Shown: positions 25,455 to 33,879, numbered from the stretch's first letter. The stretch is 64,000 nt of DNA from Paeniglutamicibacter terrestris (GCF_012271785.1 NZ_JAAWVT010000004.1:186001-250000), one strand, 5' to 3'. The notes: generated by a model not told the origin, from the sequence alone. Numbers and translations: made by a program.

Positions 25455-26804
25455 TTAGCCGAGGTTCTGTACGATCTCGGTCGCCTTGTGCTGTCCCACA
25501 TCGCCGATGGCATTCAGCTGCTGTGGGGCCGTCCCGTTGACCTCGTAATCGCCAATGATGCGAGACTTGTAGATCGCCGGGTTGTGGGTCGCCACGGTGC
25601 GGGCATTGCGCCAGTGCCGGTCTAAATTGCAGCTCTTCGCGGTGGCTGATGCACCCAGTCCGTCAAAAAGCTTGCTGGCTGCCCCGAGCACCAGCGGTTG
25701 AACCACGGACTGGGCCCGGTCCGCGGAGAGTTCACAGACAGCAAAGCGCTCCGCCGCACTTAGCGAGGGGTCAGCCAGAGCCACCTCGATCTCGGCAACG
25801 GCGGCCAGAACAATGGAATCAACGGCAAACGCGGTGCCAGAAATCTCTCCCACCAACTGCAGCACCTGAGGCTCATCGCGTACCGGAACTCCGGTTCCGG
25901 TACTGAAGCTGCGGGTTCGCGCCTGCACCGCGGAGCGGACATCGTTGAGCACCGCACGGGTAATGCCGGCCTGCACAGCAAGAAGGACCAGCTGGAAAAT
26001 CGCAGATTCCGGATCATTGATCTGCTGTTCCTCCGGCAGGAACGTATCAACCGGGACATTTTCGAATGTCGTAGATCCGGTGCCGGTGAGCTGCTGACCA
26101 AAACCGTCCCAATCATCAAAGATCTTCACCCCTGAATGCTGGGTGGAGACCACGGCGATTTGGCGCCCCGCACGGGTGGGGTGGGACACCGCGACGGCCA
26201 CCCAATCGGCATAGATGGTGCCCGTGCAGTAATACTTTTCGCCGTTGAGGATCCACCGTTCACCGTGTTGGGCCACGTTGGCGTTGAGTGTTCCCAGCTG
26301 ATTGCCGCCGCGTTCGGTGTAGGCATTGCCAACGATCTGCCCGGCAACGATCCTCTCGACCCAGCGGTGGCGCAAGGCATCATCTTCAAGGTGCAGAACC
26401 GCCTCGACGAAGCCAATGTGGGAACGCCAGAGGTGGGCGACCTGCGAGTCGGCTTCGGCCAGCTCGATGAGCAGGCGGAACAAGTCCGAGACACTGGCAC
26501 CGTAGCCACCCTGGTTAGCGGGGACACGCAGGGCGCCGAAGCGCACCCGGTTTAACCAGCCAACTGGCTCAAAGGGAAGGGTCCGGCTGGCATCACGCTC
26601 GCTGGCCCCAGCCGCAATCTTGGCGAAGATCGGACGGAAGATTGCAGCGAGTTCGTCGTAGTGCTCATCGCGCGGAACGCCAGGGGTGAGCTTCAGTAGG
26701 TGGCGAGCGGGGGTGGTGCCGGTGAACGAGTTGAGATTAACGGCACCAAAGATGTTGGGGTCGGTCTCGACTTCTAATGCATGCGTAAAGGAATCGGCAG
26801 CCAT
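25455..26804 (-). CDS. Acyl-CoA-dehydrogenase-fold monooxygenase, SfnB/DszC-like (copy 2)
   Basis: A 449-residue paralogue of the protein at 16245, with an N-terminal extension of about 35 residues. Matching motifs are ADSQVAHLWRSHIGFVE, NQLGTLNANV, LNGEKYYCTGTIYADWVAVA, DDWDGFGQQLTGTGS and LDRHWRNARTVATHNPA. The ATG at 26804 has GGAGAG about 5 nt upstream; this ribosome site overlaps the P1 helix of the S-box riboswitch, so SAM should block translation directly. It is the first gene of the second oxidase pair. It could oxygenate sulfur before cleavage by the DszA-like partner, by analogy with the Dsz system. Confidence 0.86.
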   Translation of the reverse strand: MAADSFTHALEVETDPNIFGAVNLNSFTGTTPARHLLKLTPGVPRDEHYDELAAIFRPIFAKIAAGASERDASRTLPFEPVGWLNRVRFGALRVPANQGGYGASVSDLFRLLIELAEADSQVAHLWRSHIGFVEAVLHLEDDALRHRWVERIVAGQIVGNAYTERGGNQLGTLNANVAQHGERWILNGEKYYCTGTIYADWVAVAVSHPTRAGRQIAVVSTQHSGVKIFDDWDGFGQQLTGTGSTTFENVPVDTFLPEEQQINDPESAIFQLVLLAVQAGITRAVLNDVRSAVQARTRSFSTGTGVPVRDEPQVLQLVGEISGTAFAVDSIVLAAVAEIEVALADPSLSAAERFAVCELSADRAQSVVQPLVLGAASKLFDGLGASATAKSCNLDRHWRNARTVATHNPAIYKSRIIGDYEVNGTAPQQLNAIGDVGQHKATEIVQNLG

Positions 26805-26813
26805 GAATTCTCT

Positions 26814-26903
26814 CCATCGGTCTGGCGTGAGCACCTACCGCCCAATTAAGGGGAGGGGTTGCTGCGGCGTCATAGAGCCAGATCTCTCGGCCGCTCTGGA
26901 TGG
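26814..26903 (-). promoter_or_regulatory. S-box (SAM-I) riboswitch, second monooxygenase pair
   Basis: Minus-strand RNA: P1 CCATC, GAGCGGCCGAGAGATCTGGC, TGACGCCGCAGCAACC, GGTGCTCACGCCAGA and P1' GATGG. P1' shares its final GG with the GGAGAG ribosome site of the gene at 25455-26804, so no separate expression platform is needed. Bases 26857-26896 are identical, in inverted orientation, to 27334-27373. Confidence 0.92.
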
Positions 26904-27326
26904 TTGTTGGTCATATTTCTACACGCTTCCGGGCGACGCAAACAACCCACTACGTCACAAACGAAGTCTGCATCACAGCCCGGTGGCGCCATAGGACTTA
27001 GCTGCGTCAGGCCAATAGTCGGAGGCTGATCATTCTTCGGTCGATTCGTTCGATTCGATGTTGGTGCAACATCGGCTGCTGGCTGGTGACCCTCACTGCA
27101 GACAACCGGTGGGACAATCGCCGCAGGGCCGGACCTTCTCCGGAACGAGGCGGCGATTTCTACCCGCCGAACAGGCACCCACAACACGCATTAAATATTC
27201 GAGGTAGATCGAATATATAGAAGTTTCTTCGATGCGCAATGAAATGGGGGGCAAGTGTCGAACGTTCCGTCACATTACGACCGGTTTGCCCCTATGGCCG
27301 ATCATCGACTTTGATACAAGAACCAC
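26904..27326. other. Divergent promoter region between two riboswitches
   Basis: No gene seen in these 423 bases; an in-frame upstream reading from 27239 into acs runs through the riboswitch and is not credible as protein. The region must hold two divergent promoters. AT-rich sequence is concentrated at 27190-27235, with a 22-bp palindrome at 27195-27216. Confidence 0.6.
27195..27216. promoter_or_regulatory. 22-bp palindrome, candidate operator
   Basis: Perfect 8-bp arms ATATTCGA and TCGAATAT around a 6-bp spacer, 111 bp before the acs-side aptamer. The length and symmetry fit a dimeric repressor or activator site. The regulator is not identifiable from the window. Confidence 0.45.
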
Positions 27327-27410
27327 CCATCCCGAGCGGCCGAGAGATCTGGCTCTATGACGCCGCAGCAACCGCCTGTCACGTAGTGGTGCTAACGCCA
27401 GAACCGATGG
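27327..27410 (+). promoter_or_regulatory. S-box (SAM-I) riboswitch, acs
   Basis: Plus-strand RNA: P1 CCATC (27327-27331), GAGCGGCCGAGAGATCTGGC, TGACGCCGCAGCAACC, GGTGCTAACGCCAGA and P1' GATGG (27406-27410). The last GG of P1' begins the GGAG ribosome site 6 nt before the acs ATG. SAM binding would hide the ribosome site. The 84-nt aptamer is compact. Confidence 0.92.
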
Positions 27411-27418
27411 AGCAGAGC

Positions 27419-29386
27419 ATGACCGAAACTCTTACACCAGCACTTTCCAGCGAGTCATCGTGGAGTGAAGCCGAACGTCTCGCCTTTTGGGATGCGGCAG
27501 CTCGTCGCCTGAGTTGGTCAGAGCCATGGCACACCATCCACACCAGCACTGAGGTAAATAGCGCCGCCCGGCGGGGACCCGCGCTGCGCTGGTTCGAAGG
27601 CGGCAAGCTTAATGCTGCCTACAACTGCGTGGATCGCCATGTGGAAGCGGGCCGCGGAGACAAGGTGGCGCTGCACTTCGAAGGCGAGCCCGGGGACCGA
27701 GCCACCGTCACGTACAAGGATCTACAGGATCGCGTTTCTCAGGCAGCCAATGCGCTGGAGTCGCTGGGCATCACCAAGGGTGACCGTGTGGTGGTATATC
27801 TTCCGGTTCTTATCGAAACCATCGTCATCACCTTGGCCTGCGCCCGTATCGGCGCGGTGCACTCGCTGGTCTTCGGCGGCTTCTCCGCGGAGGCCCTGAA
27901 GTTCCGTGTTGAGGACACCGCGGCCAAACTCTTGGTCACCACCGACGGCCAATTCCGCCGCGGCGTCTCGGTCCCCGTCAAGGCGCACGCCGACGAGGCC
28001 GTCGCTGGCGAGAACGCCATCGAGCACGTGCTGGTCATCAACCGCACCGGACACACCGACATTAACTGGGTCGAGGGCCGAGACGTTTGGTGGCACGAGA
28101 CGGTCGATACCGCGAGCACCGAACACACCTCCGAGGCCTTCGACGCCGAGACTCCACTGTTCATCATGTACACCTCCGGGACTACGGGCCAACCCAAGGG
28201 CCTGGTTCACACCACCGGCGGCTACCTCACCCAGACGTCCTGGAGCCATGAGTTCCTCTTCTCGAATCCGGATGCGGCCCAGCGCGACAACGACGTCCAT
28301 TGGTGCACCGCCGACCTTGCCTGGGTCACCGCACACACCTATGAGATCTATGGGCCACTGTCCAACGGCGTCACCCAGGTCATTTACGAGGGTGTTCCCA
28401 ACGCCCCGCACCCGGGTCGCCATTTCGAAATCATCGAGCGTTATGGGGTGACCAGCTACTACACCGCGCCCACCCTAGTGCGCTCGCTGATGGGCTGGTT
28501 CCCCGAAGGCATCCCGGGCGAATACGACCTCTCCTCGATCCGGCTGGCCGGAACCGTCGGCGAGGCAGTAAATCCGGAAGCATGGCGCTGGCTGCGCGCG
28601 CAGATCGGGCGTGACACCGCCGACGGAATTCCGATGGTTGATACTTGGTGGCAGTCCGAAACCGGTGCCACTATCCTCTCCCCGCGCCATGACGACCCCG
28701 CATTTAAGCCCGGTTGCGGCACCCGGGCGCTGCCCGGGGTGAGCGTGGACATCGTTGATGACCAAGCACTGACCGTGGGCAAGAACATTCAGGGCAACAT
28801 CGTGCTCACCAAGACCGGACCGTCGATGGCCCGCACCGTCTGGGGCAACCCCGAGCGCTACTACACCTCCTATTGGGAGAAGTACGCATCACAGGGCTGG
28901 TTCCTGGCCGGGGATGGCGCCCGCTTTGATGAGGACGGGGACATCTGGATCCTGGGCCGCACCGACGACGTGATCAACATTTCCGGTCACCGACTTTCCA
29001 CCATCGAAATTGAATCCGCACTGGTCACCCATCCCGCGGTGGTCGAGGCCGGGGTCTGCCCCACCAGTGATGCCAAAACTGGCCACGCTGCCACGGCATT
29101 TGTGGTGCCGTTGGACAAGAGCATCGTGGGCGCCGATCTGCAGGGTGATGCTCTTTTGAGGCAGCGCGAGTTGGCAGCCGAGTTACGCAACCACGTGGCC
29201 ACTCAGATCGGGCCGATCGCCAAACCACGCGAGATCGTTTTTGTGCCAGATGTTCCCAAGACGCGTTCGGGCAAGATCATGCGCCGATTGCTGACACAGC
29301 TTTTTGAGCGGGGCACGCTTGGTGACACCACCAGCCTGCAAAACGAGCCGTGCATCGCGCAGATTAAGGAAATCTGCGAAGCCTAG
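27419..29386 (+). CDS. acs: Acetyl-CoA synthetase (AMP-forming), SAM-riboswitch controlled
   Basis: A 655-residue acetate-CoA ligase that makes acetyl-CoA from acetate, ATP and CoA. Motifs: the P-loop MYTSGTTGQPKG, MVDTWWQSETG (the Trp pair typical of acetate-sized pockets), GRTDDVINISGHR and the C-terminal lysine region TRSGKIMRR, whose Lys is the usual acetylation site. The ATG at 27419 is chosen by GGAG 6 nt upstream. S-box control is unusual for this enzyme. MetY and cysteine synthase release acetate from O-acetyl amino acids, so acetate recycling during sulfur assimilation is a reasonable explanation, but is inference. Confidence 0.93.
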   Translation: MTETLTPALSSESSWSEAERLAFWDAAARRLSWSEPWHTIHTSTEVNSAARRGPALRWFEGGKLNAAYNCVDRHVEAGRGDKVALHFEGEPGDRATVTYKDLQDRVSQAANALESLGITKGDRVVVYLPVLIETIVITLACARIGAVHSLVFGGFSAEALKFRVEDTAAKLLVTTDGQFRRGVSVPVKAHADEAVAGENAIEHVLVINRTGHTDINWVEGRDVWWHETVDTASTEHTSEAFDAETPLFIMYTSGTTGQPKGLVHTTGGYLTQTSWSHEFLFSNPDAAQRDNDVHWCTADLAWVTAHTYEIYGPLSNGVTQVIYEGVPNAPHPGRHFEIIERYGVTSYYTAPTLVRSLMGWFPEGIPGEYDLSSIRLAGTVGEAVNPEAWRWLRAQIGRDTADGIPMVDTWWQSETGATILSPRHDDPAFKPGCGTRALPGVSVDIVDDQALTVGKNIQGNIVLTKTGPSMARTVWGNPERYYTSYWEKYASQGWFLAGDGARFDEDGDIWILGRTDDVINISGHRLSTIEIESALVTHPAVVEAGVCPTSDAKTGHAATAFVVPLDKSIVGADLQGDALLRQRELAAELRNHVATQIGPIAKPREIVFVPDVPKTRSGKIMRRLLTQLFERGTLGDTTSLQNEPCIAQIKEICEA

Positions 29387-29423
29387 GTCCTTGGGCGGTC
29401 AGTAAACATGCCGACCTGCCACA

Positions 29424-29467
29424 AGCGATGGCCCGCCTAGGATGAAATCCTCAGGTAGGCCATCGCT
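29424..29467. terminator. Long imperfect hairpin between convergent acs and methyltransferase genes
   Basis: AGCGATGGCC pairs with GGCCATCGCT, with further inner pairing around a GAA loop. It overlaps the end of the methyltransferase gene at 29437. No T run follows on either strand, so termination is only likely, perhaps in both directions. Confidence 0.5.
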
Positions 29468-30084
29468 CCCTCATGGCTCACGGAGACCCGACCAATATTT
29501 GCCTTTGTCGCGAGCTCGTAAAGTTCCACGGCGGTACGTGCCTGGGCTATGTCCCCGTGTGCCTTGAGCAATTTCAGATAGGCATTCGAGCGGGCAGATC
29601 CTTTGACGAGCGAGGCCAAAAAGAGGGTACCGCGGTCCTGCAGCTGTTCGCTCAGGCCGGTCAACAGCGCACCAACGTCCGGGACCAGATGCAATAGACC
29701 GAGGCCCAGAATGGTTTCGTAGCGCTGCCCCTCGGGCGCCGAGAGCATGTCGCGGCATTCAAGAGTGATCCTGCGTGGAACATCTCCACCCGCGGCAAGG
29801 CGTATCGATTCCCTGGCCAGATCGAGCATGGGCGCACTCATATCCACTAGCGTCGTTGGACGTCGGCTGGCCACGTGTAGTAGCGCGGTGGCCTGGGCGG
29901 TGCCCACCGCAACCTCTAGCAATGGCCCGTTACCAGAGCCGATGGCTCGCGCCGCGAAGGCCGAATATTGTGCCGGGTGAGTTCCCCAAAGGACTCTGTT
30001 GTATATCGGAGAGGCGATCATCGCGTCATAAGCTTTGGCTCGTCGGTCATAAAAAGTTGAGTTGCCGAAGAATTTTTCACCCAT
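29437..30084 (-). CDS. SAM-dependent methyltransferase (class I)
   Basis: A 215-residue class I methyltransferase. Motif I is LLEVAVGTAQAT (a variant of the E-x-G-x-G-x-G loop), followed by TLVDMSAPMLDLAR (acidic residue for SAM ribose) and ILGLGLLHLVPD as motif IV. The N-terminal YDRRAKAYDAMIA is typical of small-molecule methyltransferases of the UbiE type. It is single, convergent to acs. Substrate unknown; linkage to SAM-sensing genes may be coincidental. Confidence 0.82.
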   Translation of the reverse strand: MGEKFFGNSTFYDRRAKAYDAMIASPIYNRVLWGTHPAQYSAFAARAIGSGNGPLLEVAVGTAQATALLHVASRRPTTLVDMSAPMLDLARESIRLAAGGDVPRRITLECRDMLSAPEGQRYETILGLGLLHLVPDVGALLTGLSEQLQDRGTLFLASLVKGSARSNAYLKLLKAHGDIAQARTAVELYELATKANIGRVSVSHEGAMAYLRISS

Positions 30085-30190
30085 ACGCTCATGGTCCCTC
30101 GCGCAACGTCCCGATACCAGTGTGATGCCGCATCGGGACTGGGTGGTCGGTGGCCGATTCCACGAAATATTTTCCCCAGCTCAGTTTCTA

Positions 30191-30221
30191 TCTTGACTAG
30201 TTCAAAATAAACCGGAAAAAT
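30191..30221 (+). promoter_or_regulatory. furA promoter and FurA-box-like operator
   Basis: TTGACT (30193-30198) fits a -35 box and AAAAAT at 30216-30221 a weak -10 with 17-bp spacing. The -35 overlaps an imperfect palindrome TTGACTAGTTCAA within TCTTGACTAGTTCAAAAT, which resembles the autoregulatory FurA box of mycobacteria as I remember it. A start about 7 nt after the -10 would fall at or next to the furA ATG, giving a leaderless message. Confidence 0.6.
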
Positions 30222-30228
30222 GTGAAGC

Positions 30229-30654
30229 ATGACAAAACCGGTCGAGCTCGAGCACGTATTGCGCCAGGCATCCATGCGCGTAACGCTCCCACGGGTCGCC
30301 GTGCTCGCTGCGGTGACGGCCAACCCTCATGCCGATACCGACACGATCCGCGACGCGGTACGCCAAGCCCACCCCGCCGTATCGCATCAGGCCGTATACG
30401 ACTCGCTCAAGTTGCTGACCCAGCTGGGCATCGTGCGCAAGATCCAGCCGCATGGGCACAACGCCCGCTACGAGACCCGTGTTGGAGATAACCACCACCA
30501 TCTGGTCTGTCGTGCGTGCGGCACGGTGCTCGACGTCGACTGTGCGGTGGGCGGCGCCCCCTGTCTGCACGCCTCCAACGATCATGGCTTCGCCATCGAC
30601 GAGGCCGAGGTCATGTACTGGGGACTATGCCCTCAGTGCCAAAACGCTGGCTGA
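30229..30654 (+). CDS. furA: Fur-family repressor FurA
   Basis: A 141-residue Fur-family metalloregulator. The winged helix occupies about residues 10-80 (SHQAVYDSLKLLTQLGIV recognition helix). The dimerisation and metal region has NHHHLVCRACG, with the paired CPQC near the C terminus forming a structural zinc site. It is 90 bp upstream of katG on the same strand, the classic actinobacterial furA-katG arrangement in which oxidation of FurA releases katG expression. No ribosome site is seen before the ATG, in keeping with a leaderless transcript. Confidence 0.92.
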   Translation: MTKPVELEHVLRQASMRVTLPRVAVLAAVTANPHADTDTIRDAVRQAHPAVSHQAVYDSLKLLTQLGIVRKIQPHGHNARYETRVGDNHHHLVCRACGTVLDVDCAVGGAPCLHASNDHGFAIDEAEVMYWGLCPQCQNAG

Positions 30655-30744
30655 TTCTCGCCCCATTGCACCGATGACCCGAAACTCCCGCCCCAAAGCT
30701 CTCACTTTTTACTAAACCAACTAATCACCTTAACGAAGGAAGTC

Positions 30745-32922
30745 ATGTCTGAAGCTGTAACCGGCAAGTGCCCCGTAATGCACGGTGGCCGCACGCACCC
30801 CACCCGCGGAGACGCAAACACCGAGTGGTGGCCGAATAAGCTCAACTTGAAGATTCTGGCCAAGAACACCCAGGTCTCCAACCCGCTGGATGAGGACTTC
30901 AACTACACCGAAGCCTTCGAGGCACTTGATCTGGATGCTGTGAAGGCCGATCTCGCCGAGACCATGACCAAGTCCTACGACTGGTGGCCGGCGGACTTTG
31001 GCCACTACGGCCCATTCTTCATCCGCATGGCTTGGCACTCGGCCGGCACCTACCGCAGCCACGACGGCCGCGGAGGCGGCGGCGCTGGTCAGCAGCGCTT
31101 CGCTCCGTTGAACTCCTGGCCAGATAACGTGAACCTCGACAAGGCTCGCCGCCTGCTATGGCCGGTCAAAAAGAAGTATGGCCAGTCCATCTCCTGGGCC
31201 GACCTGATGATCTTGGCCGGCAACGTGGCGATGGAGACCATGGGCTTCAAGACCTTCGGTTACGCCGGCGGCCGCCCGGACGTCTGGGAAGCCGACGACG
31301 ACGTGTACTGGGGCCCGGAGAAGGTGTGGCTGGATAACGAGCGCTACACCGGCACCCGTGATCTTGAGGCTCCACTGGCAGCAGTCCAGATGGGCCTGAT
31401 CTACGTGAACCCGGAAGGCCCGGACGGCCTTGCCGATCCGCTCGCTTCTGCCATCGACATCCGCGAAACCTTCCGCCGCATGGGCATGGACGACGAGGAG
31501 ACCGTCGCGCTGATCGCCGGCGGCCACACCTTCGGCAAGACCCACGGCGCCAACGCCGAGTCCTTCAAGGGGAGCGAGCCGGAGGCCGCTCCGCTGGAAA
31601 TGCAGGGTCTGGGCTGGAAGTCCGGCTTCGGAACTGGCCACGGCGATGACACCATCGGCTCGGGCCTGGAGGTCACCTGGACCTACCACCCGACCCGCTG
31701 GGATAACGAGTTCTTCCATATCCTCTTCGCTTACGAGTGGGAACTGTTCACCTCTGCGGCTGGCGCCCAGCAGTGGCGTCCGAAGGACGGCGGCGGCGCA
31801 GATCTGGTCCCGATGGCCCATAACCCTGCTGCACGCCGCGAACCGCGCATGCTCACCAGCGACCTGGCCCTGCGCTTTGACCCGAGCTACGGCGAGATTT
31901 CCCGCCGCTTCAAGGACAACCAGGAGCTGTTCTCCGAGGCCTACGCCCGCGCCTGGTTCAAGCTGACCCACCGCGATATGGGCCCGAAGTCCCGCTACCT
32001 GGGTAAGGAAGTTCCGGCAGAGGACCTCCTCTGGCAGGATCCGTTGCCGGCCGCTCCGGCCGTGACCTTGGGGGATGCGGAAATCGCGACGCTGAAGGCA
32101 CTGATTAAGGCATCGGGCCTGAGCGTTTCGCAGTTGGTCTCCACCGCTTGGAAGGCCGCTTCGACCTTCCGTTCCTCGGACAAGCGAGGCGGCGCCAATG
32201 GCGGCCGCATTCGCCTTGAGCCGCAGGTTTCCTGGACCGTGAACCAGCCGGAGCAGCTTGCGGTGGTCATCGCGAAGCTCGAGGAAATCGTCAACGAGTT
32301 CAACGCCACCTCACTGATCAAGACCTCGTTCGCCGATGTCGTGGTGCTGGCAGGCAACGTGGGCGTCGAGCAGGCGGCTCTGGCTGCCGGCCAGGAACTC
32401 ACCGTTCCGTTCACCCCGGGTCGCGTTGATGCCACCCAGGAACAGACCGATCTGGAGCAGTTCGCGTGGCTTGAGCCGGTTGCCGACGCATTCCGCAACT
32501 ACGACTCGGGCTTCCTGAAGATGCCCAGCGAATACCTGCTGATCGACCGCGCGAACCTCTTGGGCCTCTCCGCCCCGGAGATGACCGTGTTGCTCGGTGG
32601 CCTGCGTGTGCTGGGCAACAACTGGGATGGCTCGAACCTGGGCGTCTTCACCGACACCCCGGGCGCGCTGACCAATGACTTCTTCGCGAACCTCATGGAA
32701 CTGGGTCTGGAATGGACGCCGGACGCCGAAGAGAAGACCTACGCCACCACGGACGGCCGCTTCAACGGCAGCCGCGTGGATCTGGTCTTCGGCTCGAACT
32801 CCGAGCTGCGCGCCCTCGCCGAGGCCTACGCCGCGGACGACGCCAAGGTGACGTTCGGCCGCGACTTCGCCGCCGCATGGGCCAAGCTCATGGACGCCGA
32901 CCGCTTCGAACTCAAGAAGTAG
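30745..32922 (+). CDS. katG: Catalase-peroxidase KatG
   Basis: A 725-residue bifunctional haem enzyme that breaks down H2O2 as catalase or peroxidase. The distal-pocket residues are Arg94, Trp97 and His98 in [10 protein letters not shown]; the tyrosine of the Met-Tyr-Trp adduct is expected in [10 protein letters not shown]. The proximal histidine is in [13 protein letters not shown]. The duplicated C-terminal half lacks haem ligands, as usual. AAGGA precedes ATG 30745 and a strong hairpin terminator follows. With four flavin monooxygenases nearby, which leak peroxide, it may have a local protective role, but the pairing with furA is general. Confidence 0.97.
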   Translation: MSEAVTGKCPVMHGGRTHPTRGDANTEWWPNKLNLKILAKNTQVSNPLDEDFNYTEAFEALDLDAVKADLAETMTKSYDWWPADFGHYGPFFIRMAWHSAGTYRSHDGRGGGGAGQQRFAPLNSWPDNVNLDKARRLLWPVKKKYGQSISWADLMILAGNVAMETMGFKTFGYAGGRPDVWEADDDVYWGPEKVWLDNERYTGTRDLEAPLAAVQMGLIYVNPEGPDGLADPLASAIDIRETFRRMGMDDEETVALIAGGHTFGKTHGANAESFKGSEPEAAPLEMQGLGWKSGFGTGHGDDTIGSGLEVTWTYHPTRWDNEFFHILFAYEWELFTSAAGAQQWRPKDGGGADLVPMAHNPAARREPRMLTSDLALRFDPSYGEISRRFKDNQELFSEAYARAWFKLTHRDMGPKSRYLGKEVPAEDLLWQDPLPAAPAVTLGDAEIATLKALIKASGLSVSQLVSTAWKAASTFRSSDKRGGANGGRIRLEPQVSWTVNQPEQLAVVIAKLEEIVNEFNATSLIKTSFADVVVLAGNVGVEQAALAAGQELTVPFTPGRVDATQEQTDLEQFAWLEPVADAFRNYDSGFLKMPSEYLLIDRANLLGLSAPEMTVLLGGLRVLGNNWDGSNLGVFTDTPGALTNDFFANLMELGLEWTPDAEEKTYATTDGRFNGSRVDLVFGSNSELRALAEAYAADDAKVTFGRDFAAAWAKLMDADRFELKK

Positions 32923-32938
32923 TCACCGGCTGAAAACA

Positions 32939-32982
32939 ACGTGGCCGCCACCGAATACTCGGGGGCGGCCACGTTTCATTTT
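32939..32982 (+). terminator. Rho-independent terminator after katG
   Basis: A perfect 11-bp stem ACGTGGCCGCC/GGCGGCCACGT followed by TTCATTTT on the plus strand. On the minus strand the stem is followed by TGTTTT, so it can also serve the convergent phosphatase gene. Confidence 0.9.
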
Positions 32983-33012
32983 AAATTCAAACACCCCAAT
33001 AATGACAGGGGC

Positions 33013-33582
33013 CTAGCCGCGCGGGGCCAGCTCCTGGTCCCCGGCATCACGCAGCACCTTTTCGAGGTCGGAGACGTTTAATAAAACTGCCTCACAGTTG
33101 CGGATGCGTGGATGCGGCCGACCAAGCACCGCTTCAAGGGTCAGCCGCAGCAGCGTCCCGTGGGCAACAACCACCAGATTCATTCCGGGGTGCGCAGTCA
33201 CCAAATGTCCCAAGGCCCGAATGCCACGAGCGGCCACCATGGCCTCGGGTTCGGCAGTCTCCAAAATGGCGTCAATCTTCTCCCGGGACATCCCCAACAC
33301 CACCCGGCCTTCGCCGGCTCCATAGTTGCGTTCCATCAGGTCCGGGAGGCGTTCAGAAATTTCTAGCCCTAGATCCGCGCCGAGCAGCGACGCTGTCTCC
33401 ACCGCCCGACCCAGCGGAGAGGAGACTAATACGTCCCATTGAATGCTGATGAGTTCGGCGCCCGCGGTGCGGGCCTGCGCCCTGCCTTGACGGTTCAGCG
33501 GAATATCGACCTGTCCCTGGAGCCGCCCCTCGGCGTTCCATTCGGTTTGTCCATGCCGGACCAGGGCAATCTGTGCATCCAT
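33013..33582 (-). CDS. Histidine phosphatase family (phosphoglycerate-mutase-like)
   Basis: A 189-residue phosphatase of the histidine phosphatase superfamily. The phosphohistidine motif is LVRHGQTEWN near the N terminus; the second catalytic histidine is in LVVVAHGTLLRL. The core arginines lie in RHG and in SSPLGRAVETA. The start at 33582 is chosen because the RHG motif then lies in its usual place; the ribosome site GGAAGG is unusually close, and ATG at 33627 is an alternative. It could act on a sugar or nucleotide phosphate; nothing around it narrows this. Confidence 0.85.
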   Translation of the reverse strand: MDAQIALVRHGQTEWNAEGRLQGQVDIPLNRQGRAQARTAGAELISIQWDVLVSSPLGRAVETASLLGADLGLEISERLPDLMERNYGAGEGRVVLGMSREKIDAILETAEPEAMVAARGIRALGHLVTAHPGMNLVVVAHGTLLRLTLEAVLGRPHPRIRNCEAVLLNVSDLEKVLRDAGDQELAPRG

Positions 33583-33879
33583 CCTTCCAGCATAGCCGTG
33601 GGGAAAAATTCGCAGATCGTTCGGCATACTCCCCACAAAAAGCAATCCGGCTCAACATTCTTTGATGAAGTGCCCATTTATTGCCACAATAGAGAAGGCC
33701 AGCCCGGGGCGGCGGCGAGATCACGCGCGATGACACAGCAGCACTATTCCGTATCCCAGTGGAACTGATGCAGCTGCTGGTGGCGAGTTTTCTCATCGGT
33801 AGCCCATCGATGCTGCTCCCACTCCGTAGCCAATGACCGAACGCCCGCCCGCCACTGCGCCCATTTCTGAGGACAACAT

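Noticed and set aside
27239-27418. A longer acs reading frame starting at 27239
   Set aside because: The extra 60 codons run through the promoter region and the S-box aptamer; the ribosome site is directly before ATG 27419.
33583-33879. S-box riboswitch before sfnG
   Set aside because: Searched by eye for the TGACGCCGCAGCAACC and GGTGCTA blocks on the plus strand and found neither; a different regulatory RNA cannot be excluded without a covariance search.
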